Assembly: GCA_000434215.1 (NCBI GenBank)
Contig: HF999731.1
Location: 91,259 to 99,728 of the forward strand
From: Bacteroides sp. CAG:144
GTDB taxonomy: Bacteria; Bacteroidota; Bacteroidia; Bacteroidales; UBA11471
Reading direction: 5' to 3'
Length of the DNA: 8,470 nucleotides
The notes under the pieces are model-generated. The model was not told the DNA's origin. It ran no database searches and worked only from the letters and a program-made list of their open reading frames with translations. A program made the translations under genes and the position numbers. Shown here in pieces: positions 1 through 5,670 of the stretch; the stretch's first letter is position 1, and each line of letters opens with the position of its first letter.

Positions 1-1
1 C

Positions 2-385
2 GACAGAATATCTTTTCGTCCCGATTTTGCCATTCTCGTATCTCCGGTCGTTTCGATGGACGAAATTGCCCACAAGGGTAGCCGGCAAAACTTATTGGGG
101 AAATACGACACACCCGAATTACGGGAAAAATTCTCGTGCGACAAGCAGGTCTCGACCACAACTCCACCGATGTTTATCGTTCACGCCATGAACGATCCCG
201 CCGTATCCTGCCTTAACAGTCTAAGGCTTTTCGATGCCTTGAAACGCAATGACATAAAAGGATCGTCCTTGCACATTTTCCCGGCAGGAGAACATAGTAT
301 CGCTCTACGCAACAATCCGGGATCGACCGATGAGTGGACAAATCTTGCAGAACAATGGCTCATCGAAACAGGCTTTATCCGATAA
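2..385 (+). CDS. Alpha/beta hydrolase (acetylxylan esterase/BD-FAE-like), C-terminal part only
   Basis: The reading frame is open from the window edge to a TAA stop, giving the last 127 residues; the real start lies to the left, and the ATG at 56 is internal because coding-like sequence (RPDFAILVSPVVSMDE) precedes it. The fragment matches the C-terminal half of secreted esterases of the alpha/beta hydrolase fold: an RPDFAIL strand, a HKGSRQNLLGK segment, the FIVHAMNDPAV strand-loop carrying the likely catalytic Asp (codon 194-196), and PAGEHSIAL carrying the likely catalytic His (codon 293-295). The nucleophilic Ser would be in the missing part. Relatives often act on acetylated or feruloylated plant polysaccharides, but the substrate cannot be told here. 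An intrinsic terminator about 75 bases downstream ends its transcript. The family call is fairly safe; the exact activity is inference. Confidence 0.85.
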   Translation, partial: DRISFRPDFAILVSPVVSMDEIAHKGSRQNLLGKYDTPELREKFSCDKQVSTTTPPMFIVHAMNDPAVSCLNSLRLFDALKRNDIKGSSLHIFPAGEHSIALRNNPGSTDEWTNLAEQWLIETGFIR

Positions 386-461
386 AAAAGCATAAAAAAT
401 AAGCTCACCAACCGGATTTCTTTTTTATTCGGAACTCCGAATAAAGGAACAAGACTTTTAC

Positions 462-499
462 GAAACATCTCATATTGTATATGAGATGTTTCCTTTTTT
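462..499 (+). terminator. Intrinsic terminator of the hydrolase gene
   Basis: A perfect inverted repeat pairs 462-475 with 479-492 (14 base pairs, three-base loop). It is followed at once by six T residues at 494-499. It lies about 77 bases after the hydrolase stop codon on the same strand, as expected for a rho-independent terminator. Confidence 0.85.
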
Positions 500-504
500 A
501 TAAT

Positions 505-532
505 CGTCATTCCGAGTATATACGTAAGGAAT
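505..532. repeat. Isolated half of a palindromic repeat element
   Basis: The sequence CGTCATTCCGAG followed by GTAAGGAATC resembles the left arm of the palindromic elements at 3538-3802 in this window (GTCAT at the outer end, GAATC or GCATC at the inner end). No matching right arm (AGAATGACA type) is visible nearby, so this seems to be a decayed or solo arm. It sits just after the hydrolase terminator, outside any gene. Confidence 0.45.
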
Positions 533-641
533 CACTCCATACATATTTTGCCAAGAAAAATTTCCTCACTATAAAATCTTTTGCAAAGGCTCATTCCACC
601 GACGACTCCCTACTAAAAACGATATCATGCATACGACCTTT

Positions 642-685
642 TGTTACAAAACCGTAACACTCTTATTACAATCAAATTAAACCAT
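642..685 (+). promoter_or_regulatory. Putative Pho-box-like operator: four 11-base direct repeats upstream of the response regulator
   Basis: Four units start at 642, 653, 664 and 675, exactly 11 bases apart, with six-base cores GTTACA, GTAACA, ATTACA and ATTAAA. OmpR/PhoB-family regulators bind direct repeats spaced by one helical turn; the E. coli PHO box and the Bacillus PhoP box (TT-A/T/C-ACA with five-base spacers) both have an 11-base period. The array ends about ten bases upstream of the expected -33 region of the TAnnTTTG promoter at 719-726, the usual place for an activator. The repeats are seen directly; binding by the adjacent regulator is inference. The first two units also form an inverted repeat (TGTTAC/GTAACA), so another reading is a dyad operator. 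Confidence 0.55.
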
Positions 686-694
686 CAAAAGAGT

Positions 695-726
695 ATTTTT
701 TATCTCGTAGGATAGCTCTAATTTTG
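695..726 (+). promoter_or_regulatory. Bacteroidetes-type promoter of the response regulator gene
   Basis: TAATTTTG at 719-726 fits the -7 consensus TAnnTTTG. A T-rich stretch at about 694-701 lies near the -33 position but lacks a clean TTTG, which would suit a promoter that needs an activator. The implied transcription start is near 733, giving a leader of roughly 118 bases before the ATG at 851. Confidence 0.6.
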
Positions 727-740
727 TTTCGCGATTGAGG

Positions 741-788
741 TACTGCGTATGATTCTATGTCAAGAAGGGTAAGAGAATCGAAGCAGTA
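741..788 (+). promoter_or_regulatory. Leader hairpin in the 5' untranslated region of the response regulator
   Basis: 741-746 pairs with 783-788, and after a small internal loop 750-756 pairs with 774-780 (one G-T pair), giving about 13 base pairs around a 17-base loop. The loop contains AAGAAGGG, a purine-rich stretch. No T-run follows, so it is not a terminator. It could affect mRNA stability or translation. It matches no riboswitch class that I recognise. Confidence 0.4.
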
Positions 789-850
789 ACCCGCAAACAA
801 TAATCACGTAAAGGCATATCCAATACAAAGATTTTTTCTAAAAACGAATA

Positions 851-1546
851 ATGATGAGTTCTTCCAAACAAAAAATTCTTGTCGTCGACGATGAAGAATC
901 GCTTTGCGAAATCATTCAGTTCAACCTCGAAGTCGAGGGATATACCGTCGATACGGCTTACAGTGCCGAAGAAGCGTTGCAACTCGACCTGCCTTCCTAC
1001 TCTTTGATTCTACTCGATGTCATGATGGGCGAAATAAGCGGTTATCGCCTTGCACGCATATTACGCGAACAACCCGAGACAGCCCATATCCCCATCATTT
1101 TCTGTACGGCCCGAGACAGCGAAGACGACATTGTAACAGGACTTAACATCGGTGCCGACGATTATATCGCAAAACCATTCTCTACTCGTGAAGTCATCGC
1201 CCGTGTGAAGAGTGTTCTGCGACGTACCGATAACAAGAAAGAAACAAACGACGATGCCGATGTCATTTCATACCAGACATTACAACTCAACCGTCGCAAA
1301 AAATGCTGTACCATCGACGGAAAAGAAATAGAGCTTACCAAAAAAGAATTTGAAATCCTCGCCCTTTTTCTCAAACACCAAGGTACGATTCTTTCCCGCG
1401 CCGATATTCTCAATCAGGTATGGAGCAACGACGTCATCGTTCTCGACCGTACTATCGACGTCAATATCACACGTCTACGCAAGAAGATAGGCTGTTACGG
1501 CAATCACATCATCACCCGGCTGGGGTACGGATACGGTTTTGAATAA
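851..1546 (+). CDS. PhoB/OmpR-family response regulator
   Basis: This 231-residue protein is a two-component DNA-binding regulator of normal family length. The receiver domain covers about residues 7-118, with the acidic pocket D13-D14, the phospho-acceptor D56 in LLDVMMG, the switch threonine T86 and the conserved K108 in AKPF. A winged-helix DNA-binding domain follows at about 136-231, with ELTKKEFEILALF, the recognition-helix region VLDRTIDVNITRLRKK and the wing TRLGYGYGFE. Two ATG codons are adjacent at 851 and 854; the first is used here. No histidine kinase lies beside it, so its partner is unknown. The 11-base direct repeats upstream are of the kind this family binds, which suggests autoregulation and perhaps a role in phosphate response. 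That role is inference, so no gene symbol is given. Confidence 0.92.
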   Translation: MMSSSKQKILVVDDEESLCEIIQFNLEVEGYTVDTAYSAEEALQLDLPSYSLILLDVMMGEISGYRLARILREQPETAHIPIIFCTARDSEDDIVTGLNIGADDYIAKPFSTREVIARVKSVLRRTDNKKETNDDADVISYQTLQLNRRKKCCTIDGKEIELTKKEFEILALFLKHQGTILSRADILNQVWSNDVIVLDRTIDVNITRLRKKIGCYGNHIITRLGYGYGFE

Positions 1547-1573
1547 ATATCCTGCTCAGCCCGATTATATTAA

Positions 1574-1633
1574 TTAACATTAAACTTTTAACACCATTGG
1601 CGTTTTTTATCCAATATATATTCCTTACCTTTG
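1574..1633 (+). promoter_or_regulatory. Promoter of the outer-membrane protein gene
   Basis: TACCTTTG at 1626-1633 matches the Bacteroidetes -7 consensus TAnnTTTG. A T-run at 1603-1608 lies about 19 bases upstream, in the -33 position. Two copies of TTAACA (1574-1579 and 1588-1593) sit just above the -33 region and could be part of an operator. The predicted start near 1640 leaves a leader of about 20 bases before the ATG at 1661. Confidence 0.65.
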
Positions 1634-1660
1634 CTTATAGAACTTAAATACTTAAACAAA

Positions 1661-2146
1661 ATGAAAAAGGTACTATTTGCAATAGCCATGTTGTGCATGG
1701 TTGCGTCAAGTGCATTTGCGCAAGAAGAAAAAGGCCGTATGGCAGTGAACGTACATGCCGGTATCTCCACGACAGCCGGAGCGCAAGGCTTGGCCGGTGT
1801 CGAATTCCGAGTAGCAGTTGCCGACAAATGGCGCTTGGCCCCGCAATTCAATATCGGAGGCGGTCATGACCTCAAATTCTTCGATGTTACTGTTGACGCC
1901 CACTATGTTTTCAATTACGAAAACAGTAATTTCTCTTTCTATCCCATCATGGGTCTCGGTTTCGACCATTACTGGCAAAAATACGCCGGTTACAAATCGA
2001 CGGCCAATCGTATTTTCCTCGATTTGGGTATCGGCGGCGAATATGCCATCAACGATTTCCTTTCAATCACAGCCGAAATGAAAAGTCAATGGATGACCGA
2101 TATGAGTAAAGGTATGCTGCTTGTCGGTTGCAGTTACAAATTCTAA
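1661..2146 (+). CDS. Small outer-membrane beta-barrel protein
   Basis: The start is taken at the ATG at 1661 because it opens with a clean signal peptide (MKKVLFAIAMLCMVASSAFA, cleavage after AFA at residue 20); the TTG 30 bases upstream overlaps the promoter. The 161-residue precursor has alternating polar and hydrophobic strands with aromatic girdle residues typical of an eight-stranded OmpX/OmpW-like barrel (WRLAPQFNIGGGHDL, FSFYPIMGLGFDHYW, IFLDLGIGGEYAI). It ends in ...CSYKF, with the terminal Phe used as a signal by the BAM assembly machinery. It has its own promoter and terminator, so it is probably monocistronic. Its function is unknown: structural, adhesive or small-solute roles are all possible. 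Being next to the response regulator may mean shared control, but that is speculative. Confidence 0.85.
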   Translation: MKKVLFAIAMLCMVASSAFAQEEKGRMAVNVHAGISTTAGAQGLAGVEFRVAVADKWRLAPQFNIGGGHDLKFFDVTVDAHYVFNYENSNFSFYPIMGLGFDHYWQKYAGYKSTANRIFLDLGIGGEYAINDFLSITAEMKSQWMTDMSKGMLLVGCSYKF

Positions 2147-2161
2147 GAAACATCATTCCAT

Positions 2162-2191
2162 AAAAAAGCGACCTTCTCCGGTCGCTTTTTT
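2162..2191 (+). terminator. Intrinsic terminator after the outer-membrane protein gene
   Basis: A perfect 12-base-pair stem pairs 2162-2173 with 2180-2191 around a six-base loop. It has a GC-rich core (GCGACC/GGTCGC), an A-tract on the left arm and a T-tract on the right arm. It starts 15 bases after the stop codon. The A and T tracts would let it work in both directions. Confidence 0.9.
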
Positions 2192-2258
2192 CGTACATGT
2201 ATGTAACCTTCGGAACCATCTCGCGTCTAATAAGTATATCTTCCCAATTTCTCCTATT

Positions 2259-3410
2259 ATGACCAACAAATATTTCCTGCTTATCATGATAATGCTTTCA
2301 TCGGTCTCCTGCCGGCAAAACGACTCGTTCACCTTATCGGGAGATCTTCAAGGATTGAAAGCAGGAGATACACTTTTATTTGAAGCATACGAACCGGCAT
2401 TCTATACTCCGACAAGTCAAGATACACTTATCATCGAAAATAATAATACATTCCGGTTTACAATTCCGGCACAACACACGACATTCGGATATTTGGAATA
2501 TATTCCTCAAAATGGCAAAGAATTATCCAATAACTCGGCCGAGATAGTAGCCCGTCCGGGCGATAATATCCGAATATCGGGTTACGTCGATTATCTGAAT
2601 ACCAGCACTTACGATGGTGGATTTTACGACAATCCGTCAATAGCTCGGTATCTCGACACGACAAAAGAATCGGACAGTTTAGAGATCTTATATACCCGTA
2701 AGATAATCCATTTCTCAGAAACAGGGAATAATGACAGTACCCAATTCTATATAAGGAAATATAGAAAAATAAAACGTCCCGAAGAATATAAAAAGCAACG
2801 AGATAGCCTGATGAATTTCGCCGATAACGAATACGCCGCTTATATGTACCTCAGAGGTATGTATCGAAAAACTTCCGACGAATTACAAGAACGATTGAAA
2901 CGTTTTTCTCCGACAACAAGGAAAACACACTTCGGTCAATCTCTCGAAGCGATGCTGCCGATACTGAACAACATTGACGAAGGAAAAATGCCGAAAGATT
3001 TTACTCTCATCGATAAAAACGGGAATACGGTTACCCTCTCGGACTATCGCGGTAAATACCTTCTAATATTTTATTATGGAGTATGTGGTGGCGTATTCCA
3101 GACCGACCCACACCTCTCCGATATATATAATGAATACCACGATAAAGGCTTCGAAATATTAGGACTATGCCGCGACGGCGATATTGCGCTCAAATATCCG
3201 CAACTTCTCAAAAGCGTGGAAGTACAGAGATTGCTCGCCCACCTGTATACTACCATATATCTGACCGACAAACAAAACGAATTCATAAAAAAAGAACTTT
3301 ATCTCTACGTTACCCCCACGGTAATGCTCATCGATCCCGAAGGGACGACTCTCATACGCGGCGGACATAAAGAAGAAGCAATAAGAAAAGTATTGGGAAA
3401 GAATTTATAA
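2259..3410 (+). CDS. Lipoprotein with DUF4369-like N-terminus and TlpA/thioredoxin-like C-terminus (monothiol)
   Basis: The start is the ATG at 2259, which gives a lipoprotein signal peptide with a lipobox (SSVSC, lipidated C18); upstream in-frame codons run back through the terminator and the previous gene. The 383-residue protein has an N-terminal beta-rich domain (about 22-125) like DUF4369, a charged helical linker (about 140-240) and a thioredoxin-fold domain (about 246-383) starting with DFTLIDKNGNTVTLSDYRGK. Relatives are periplasmic thiol-disulfide proteins tethered to a membrane. The active site reads GVC(276)GGV: the usual second Cys of CxxC is Val, so a normal dithiol redox cycle is not possible from this motif. 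The cis-proline region is kept (VTP, P353), and a second cysteine (C304) lies 28 residues on. It is followed by a long non-coding stretch. Family assignment is good; activity is unknown. Confidence 0.85.
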   Translation: MTNKYFLLIMIMLSSVSCRQNDSFTLSGDLQGLKAGDTLLFEAYEPAFYTPTSQDTLIIENNNTFRFTIPAQHTTFGYLEYIPQNGKELSNNSAEIVARPGDNIRISGYVDYLNTSTYDGGFYDNPSIARYLDTTKESDSLEILYTRKIIHFSETGNNDSTQFYIRKYRKIKRPEEYKKQRDSLMNFADNEYAAYMYLRGMYRKTSDELQERLKRFSPTTRKTHFGQSLEAMLPILNNIDEGKMPKDFTLIDKNGNTVTLSDYRGKYLLIFYYGVCGGVFQTDPHLSDIYNEYHDKGFEILGLCRDGDIALKYPQLLKSVEVQRLLAHLYTTIYLTDKQNEFIKKELYLYVTPTVMLIDPEGTTLIRGGHKEEAIRKVLGKNL

Positions 3411-3537
3411 AGAGTCATCACAAATATGTTTCTGATCGGGTATTTTCTATGACCAAATACGAAAGATTTCTTGTTGCCAGCTCTTCTGGAAATCACCCGA
3501 CCCTTACAACATGAAAATATCACACCAAAAGCTTTTT

Positions 3538-3579
3538 GTTATTCCGAACCGAAGTCGAAAACCGAGCATGAGGAATCTC
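3538..3579. repeat. Half-element of the palindromic repeat family
   Basis: The stretch begins GTTATTCCGA and ends GAGGAATCTC, close to the left-arm pattern GTCATTCCGA...GAGGAATCTC seen in degenerate form elsewhere in this window. No right arm of its own is obvious, so it may be a decayed copy. Confidence 0.45.
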
Positions 3580-3592
3580 CGAAAAAATACTC

Positions 3593-3674
3593 TGTCATGC
3601 TGGACGACGGCGAAGCATCTCTCTTCAACACCCCTATACAAGAGATTTGTCTTTCCTGCGGTCGTCAGAATAAG
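3593..3674. repeat. Degenerate palindromic repeat unit
   Basis: The left arm starts TGTCATGCTGGACGAC and reaches GCATCTC at 3621. The right arm runs from GAGAT at 3642 to GTCGTCAGAATAAGA, which is an imperfect reverse complement of the left arm. The outer end has drifted (TCTTAT instead of TGTCAT on the reverse strand). The unit is non-coding and shaped like a small miniature inverted-repeat element. Confidence 0.5.
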
Positions 3675-3676
3675 AG

Positions 3677-3711
3677 TGTCATTCCTCACATACGCTACGT
3701 TCAGAATGACA
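3677..3711. repeat. Short palindromic repeat unit
   Basis: This 35-base unit starts TGTCATTC and ends GAATGACA, perfect reverse complements of each other. Its inner part, TACGCTACGTTCAG, is like a right arm of the larger units. Its last 15 bases recur exactly in the next unit. Confidence 0.55.
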
Positions 3712-3715
3712 TACC

Positions 3716-3802
3716 TGTCATCTCGAACGAAGGAAAGAATCTATGCTATATGCATATTTGGTAGGAGATTCTTCACTCCACAATGTTCCGTTCAGAATGA
3801 CA
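3716..3802. repeat. Palindromic repeat unit, best-preserved copy
   Basis: The left arm 3716-3742 (TGTCAT...GAACGAAGGAAAGAATCT) is an imperfect reverse complement of the right arm 3766-3802 (AGATTCTTCACT...CGTTCAGAATGACA); the right arm has a ten-base insertion. The middle is about 23 bases and AT-rich. CGTTCAGAATGACAT occurs at 3698-3712 and again at 3789-3803. The unit would fold into a long hairpin in RNA or single-stranded DNA. Confidence 0.6.
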
Positions 3803-3932
3803 TTGCATTTGGAATGAAAAAAAGAAATTTCTCTCCTTAAAAAGATTATTGCTAAATAGGAAAACCGGAATAAAACAGACCCGACTCCGGTTTAAAATGG
3901 AAATGAGACTGTATTTGTTTCCTTTTTATCGC

Positions 3933-3940
3933 TATCTTTG
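3933..3940 (+). promoter_or_regulatory. Promoter -7 element of the ZIP transporter gene
   Basis: TATCTTTG fits the TAnnTTTG consensus and lies 28 bases before the ATG at 3968. A TTTG at 3914-3917 is closer than the usual -33 spacing, so the upstream element is uncertain. No clear zinc- or iron-regulator operator was seen. Confidence 0.55.
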
Positions 3941-3967
3941 CCTTATCATCTTTTCAAACAATTTCCT

Positions 3968-4750
3968 ATGACAGACGGATTACTGATAGGACTTTTATTA
4001 CCTTTCGCCGGCACGACGGCGGGAGCTGCTTGTGTTTTTTTATTGAGAAAATCGATGCCGACTATCGTACAAAAAGCCCTGTTGGGATTTGCCTCGGGAG
4101 TAATGGTGGCAGCATCGGTATGGTCTTTGCTCATACCCAGTATCGAGCTTTGCAGCGATGAAGGCACAAAAGCGGTCATACCGGCCACTATCGGATTTCT
4201 GGCCGGTATGGGTTTCCTTCTTCTTCTCGACCACATCACTCCTCACCTGCATCTCGACAGCAAAAAGCCGGAAGGACCACACAGCAAATTGTCTCGTACC
4301 AGTATGCTCACACTGGCTGTTACATTACATAATCTACCCGAAGGTATGGCCGTAGGAGCTGTTATGGCCGGAGTACTTACCCAGACTGCCGACCTCTCTC
4401 TTGCGGGAGCGGTAGCTCTCTCTATTGGGATCGCTATACAAAATATACCCGAAGGGGCTATCATATCTATGCCTATGCTCGCCGAAGGAAATAGTAAATG
4501 GAAATCGTTTGCCATCGGCTCGCTAAGCGGAATTGTCGAACCCATCGGTGCCATTATCACCCTATTATTGGCAGCATACGTTACACCGGTACTTCCTTAT
4601 CTGCTGGCATTCTCGGCCGGAGCCATGCTTTATGTCGTTGTAGAAGAACTTATTCCCGAAAGTGCCACAGGAAAACACAGTAATACTGGAACCATAGGAT
4701 TTGCCATAGGATTTGCTCTGATGATGATTCTCGATGTCGTTCTGGGTTGA
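3968..4750 (+). CDS. ZIP-family divalent metal transporter (ZupT/GufA type)
   Basis: The start is the ATG at 3968 (MTDGLLIG); the TTG at 3938 lies inside the promoter -7 element and is rejected. The 260-residue protein is an inner-membrane carrier for zinc and possibly other divalent metals, with about eight hydrophobic segments. The metal-binding signatures are clear: HNLPEG at residues 121-126 in helix 4, QNIPEG at 158-163 in helix 5, and VEELIPE (E226, E227, E231) further on. The loop between helices 3 and 4 carries a short histidine/acidic stretch (DHITPHLHLD), as in other ZIPs, possibly a metal-sensing site. Helix 5 has Asn159 after Gln158, where the structurally studied Bordetella ZIP has Asp, as I recall, so the second metal site may differ. 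It is transcribed alone and ends at a convergent terminator. Confidence 0.93.
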   Translation: MTDGLLIGLLLPFAGTTAGAACVFLLRKSMPTIVQKALLGFASGVMVAASVWSLLIPSIELCSDEGTKAVIPATIGFLAGMGFLLLLDHITPHLHLDSKKPEGPHSKLSRTSMLTLAVTLHNLPEGMAVGAVMAGVLTQTADLSLAGAVALSIGIAIQNIPEGAIISMPMLAEGNSKWKSFAIGSLSGIVEPIGAIITLLLAAYVTPVLPYLLAFSAGAMLYVVVEELIPESATGKHSNTGTIGFAIGFALMMILDVVLG

Positions 4751-4772
4751 GAATGGTACGTTTCTCCATCAA

Positions 4773-4806
4773 AAAAGCCTCTTGCACAATTATACAAGAG
4801 GCTTTT
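4773..4806. terminator. Bidirectional terminator between convergent genes
   Basis: A perfect 12-base-pair stem pairs 4773-4784 with 4795-4806 around a ten-base loop. A-runs on the left and T-runs on the right make it usable from both strands. It lies between the ZIP transporter stop (4750, + strand) and the stop of the sigma-factor operon (4821, - strand). Confidence 0.88.
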
Positions 4807-4820
4807 CTCAATAAAAACAC

Positions 4821-5138
4821 TTACCTGTAACGACGTGGCAACCGGGACATCTGCAACCCTATACCGAAAGCCGCGACAACCAGACACACGGAAGCCCCGA
4901 TAAGCGTATGCAAATCGCGTGTCTGCATAAATAGCCTGACGTAATCGACATATACGCCAAAAGCCACTATACATACCACAATAAACACTCCCCACGCTAT
5001 CCGGCCGGGTATTGAAGAACGACGGGGCAAGCGGGAGACCACCCGACGCGTAAACCAAATATCCGGCTCATTATCGATTGCACGGCTGCCACTCTCCTTG
5101 AAAAGTTTCCGCAGAGATTCATCATTCAAATTTTCCAT
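4821..5138 (-). CDS. Small two-helix membrane protein downstream of the sigma factor (DUF5056-like, probable anti-sigma or regulator)
   Basis: The start is the ATG at 5138 (MENLNDESL), overlapping the end of the sigma factor gene by 17 bases; a GTG at 5162 would add eight residues. The 105-residue protein has an N-terminal soluble part with LRKLFKESGSRAIDNEPDIWFTRRVVSRLPRR, then two transmembrane helices at about 48-66 and 79-97, and a basic tail. The FTRRVVSRLPRR pattern followed by two helices resembles the DUF5056-like proteins that often follow ECF sigma factors in Bacteroidetes. I infer that the cytoplasmic N-terminus may bind the sigma factor and hold it at the membrane. It lacks a recognisable zinc-binding anti-sigma motif (HxxxCxxC), so the role is not proven. 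It is the last gene of the operon and ends at the convergent terminator. Confidence 0.7.
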   Translation of the reverse strand: MENLNDESLRKLFKESGSRAIDNEPDIWFTRRVVSRLPRRSSIPGRIAWGVFIVVCIVAFGVYVDYVRLFMQTRDLHTLIGASVCLVVAAFGIGLQMSRLPRRYR

Positions 5139-5670
5139 ATCCGTCTTGTTTAAAATATTCACTCAAATGTTGCTTGCCTCTGAACAGTAAAGTTTTTACA
5201 CTTCCTTCGGGCCGTTCCATCACGACAGCAATTTTAGCGATCGGCATATCTTCGAGATAAAACAATGTCAACGCCATTCGTTCATCGGGCCGTAAAGAGG
5301 CCAATGCTCGGGCGACATCGATCTGCAAAGCTATCGGAGCCGGACTTTCGGTCATCGCCGAAACCTCTGTCGTATCGAGTTTTTCACCCCGGCTCTCCTG
5401 TCGATTATAATCGTAAAAAAGATTACATGCGATACGAAAAAGCCATGTCGGGAAAGAAGACAATCCTTTATACCCTCGTATCCGTTCATAAGCTCTCAAA
5501 AAAGTATCTTGCGCAAGGTCATCGGCCAAATCGGAATCTCCACCCGTAAGATGTAGCAAAAAACGCCTGAGGCGCACCTGATACTTATCGACCAAATGCG
5601 CAAAGGCCCGACGATCGTCCCAAAGAACACAACGGGTGATCCAAGCGGTATCTTCGCTATTGCTCTTCAT
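5122..5670 (-). CDS. ECF-family RNA polymerase sigma factor
   Basis: This 182-residue protein has normal length for a group 4 (extracytoplasmic function) sigma-70 factor. Region 2 covers about residues 22-92, with DLADDLAQDTFLRAYERI and FPTWLFRIACNLFYDYNRQ, which bind core polymerase and the -10 element. After a short acidic linker, region 4 covers about 116-172, with LRPDERMALTLFYLEDM and the helix-turn-helix IAKIAVVMERPEGSVKTLLFRGKQHL. The ATG at 5670 lies within the end of the upstream membrane protein gene (14-base overlap), and its stop overlaps the next gene, which implies translational coupling. It most likely responds to an envelope signal through one or both of the membrane proteins beside it; the signal is unknown. 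Confidence 0.93.
   Translation of the reverse strand: MKSNSEDTAWITRCVLWDDRRAFAHLVDKYQVRLRRFLLHLTGGDSDLADDLAQDTFLRAYERIRGYKGLSSFPTWLFRIACNLFYDYNRQESRGEKLDTTEVSAMTESPAPIALQIDVARALASLRPDERMALTLFYLEDMPIAKIAVVMERPEGSVKTLLFRGKQHLSEYFKQDGYGKFE

Larger units (their letters stand above)
3411..3967. other. Long intergenic stretch made largely of degenerate palindromic repeats
   Basis: This 557-base stretch has no convincing gene. The open frames within it have no recognisable domain and run across the repeats. It holds a half element at 3538-3579, palindromic units at 3593-3674, 3677-3711 and 3716-3802, a weak hairpin at 3862-3893 and the promoter of the ZIP transporter at 3933-3940. About 125 bases just after the lipoprotein gene show nothing I recognise, and no strong terminator for that gene is visible. 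Confidence 0.7.

Noticed and set aside
424..445. Nine-base-pair hairpin after the hydrolase gene.
   Set aside because: No T-run follows it on either strand, and the much stronger terminator at 462-499 lies just downstream.
475..657. A 60-codon open frame after the hydrolase.
   Set aside because: It begins inside the terminator stem, overlaps the repeat arm and the operator, and has no recognisable protein character.
757..792. Possible pseudoknot between loop GGGT (767-770) and ACCC (789-792) in the leader hairpin.
   Set aside because: ACCC follows the stem directly, so no linker is available to span about 13 base pairs; the geometry is not plausible.
1631..1660. Upstream TTG start for the outer-membrane protein.
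   Set aside because: It overlaps the TACCTTTG promoter element and would spoil a clean signal peptide that begins at the ATG at 1661.
2121..2258. A longer N-terminus for the thioredoxin-like lipoprotein.
   Set aside because: It would overlap the preceding gene and run through its terminator; the ATG at 2259 gives a proper lipoprotein signal.
3471..3840. Open frames of about 100 codons in the gap before the ZIP gene.
   Set aside because: They run through the palindromic repeats, show no domain or signal sequence, and have no promoter of the local type.
3862..3893. Inverted repeat AAACCGGA/TCCGGTTT.
   Set aside because: The loop is 16 bases and no T-tract follows on the + strand; at most a weak or remnant terminator, so not listed as a feature.
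5265..5549. A 94-codon open frame on the + strand within the sigma factor gene.
   Set aside because: It is antisense to a well-conserved sigma factor and has no family features of its own.
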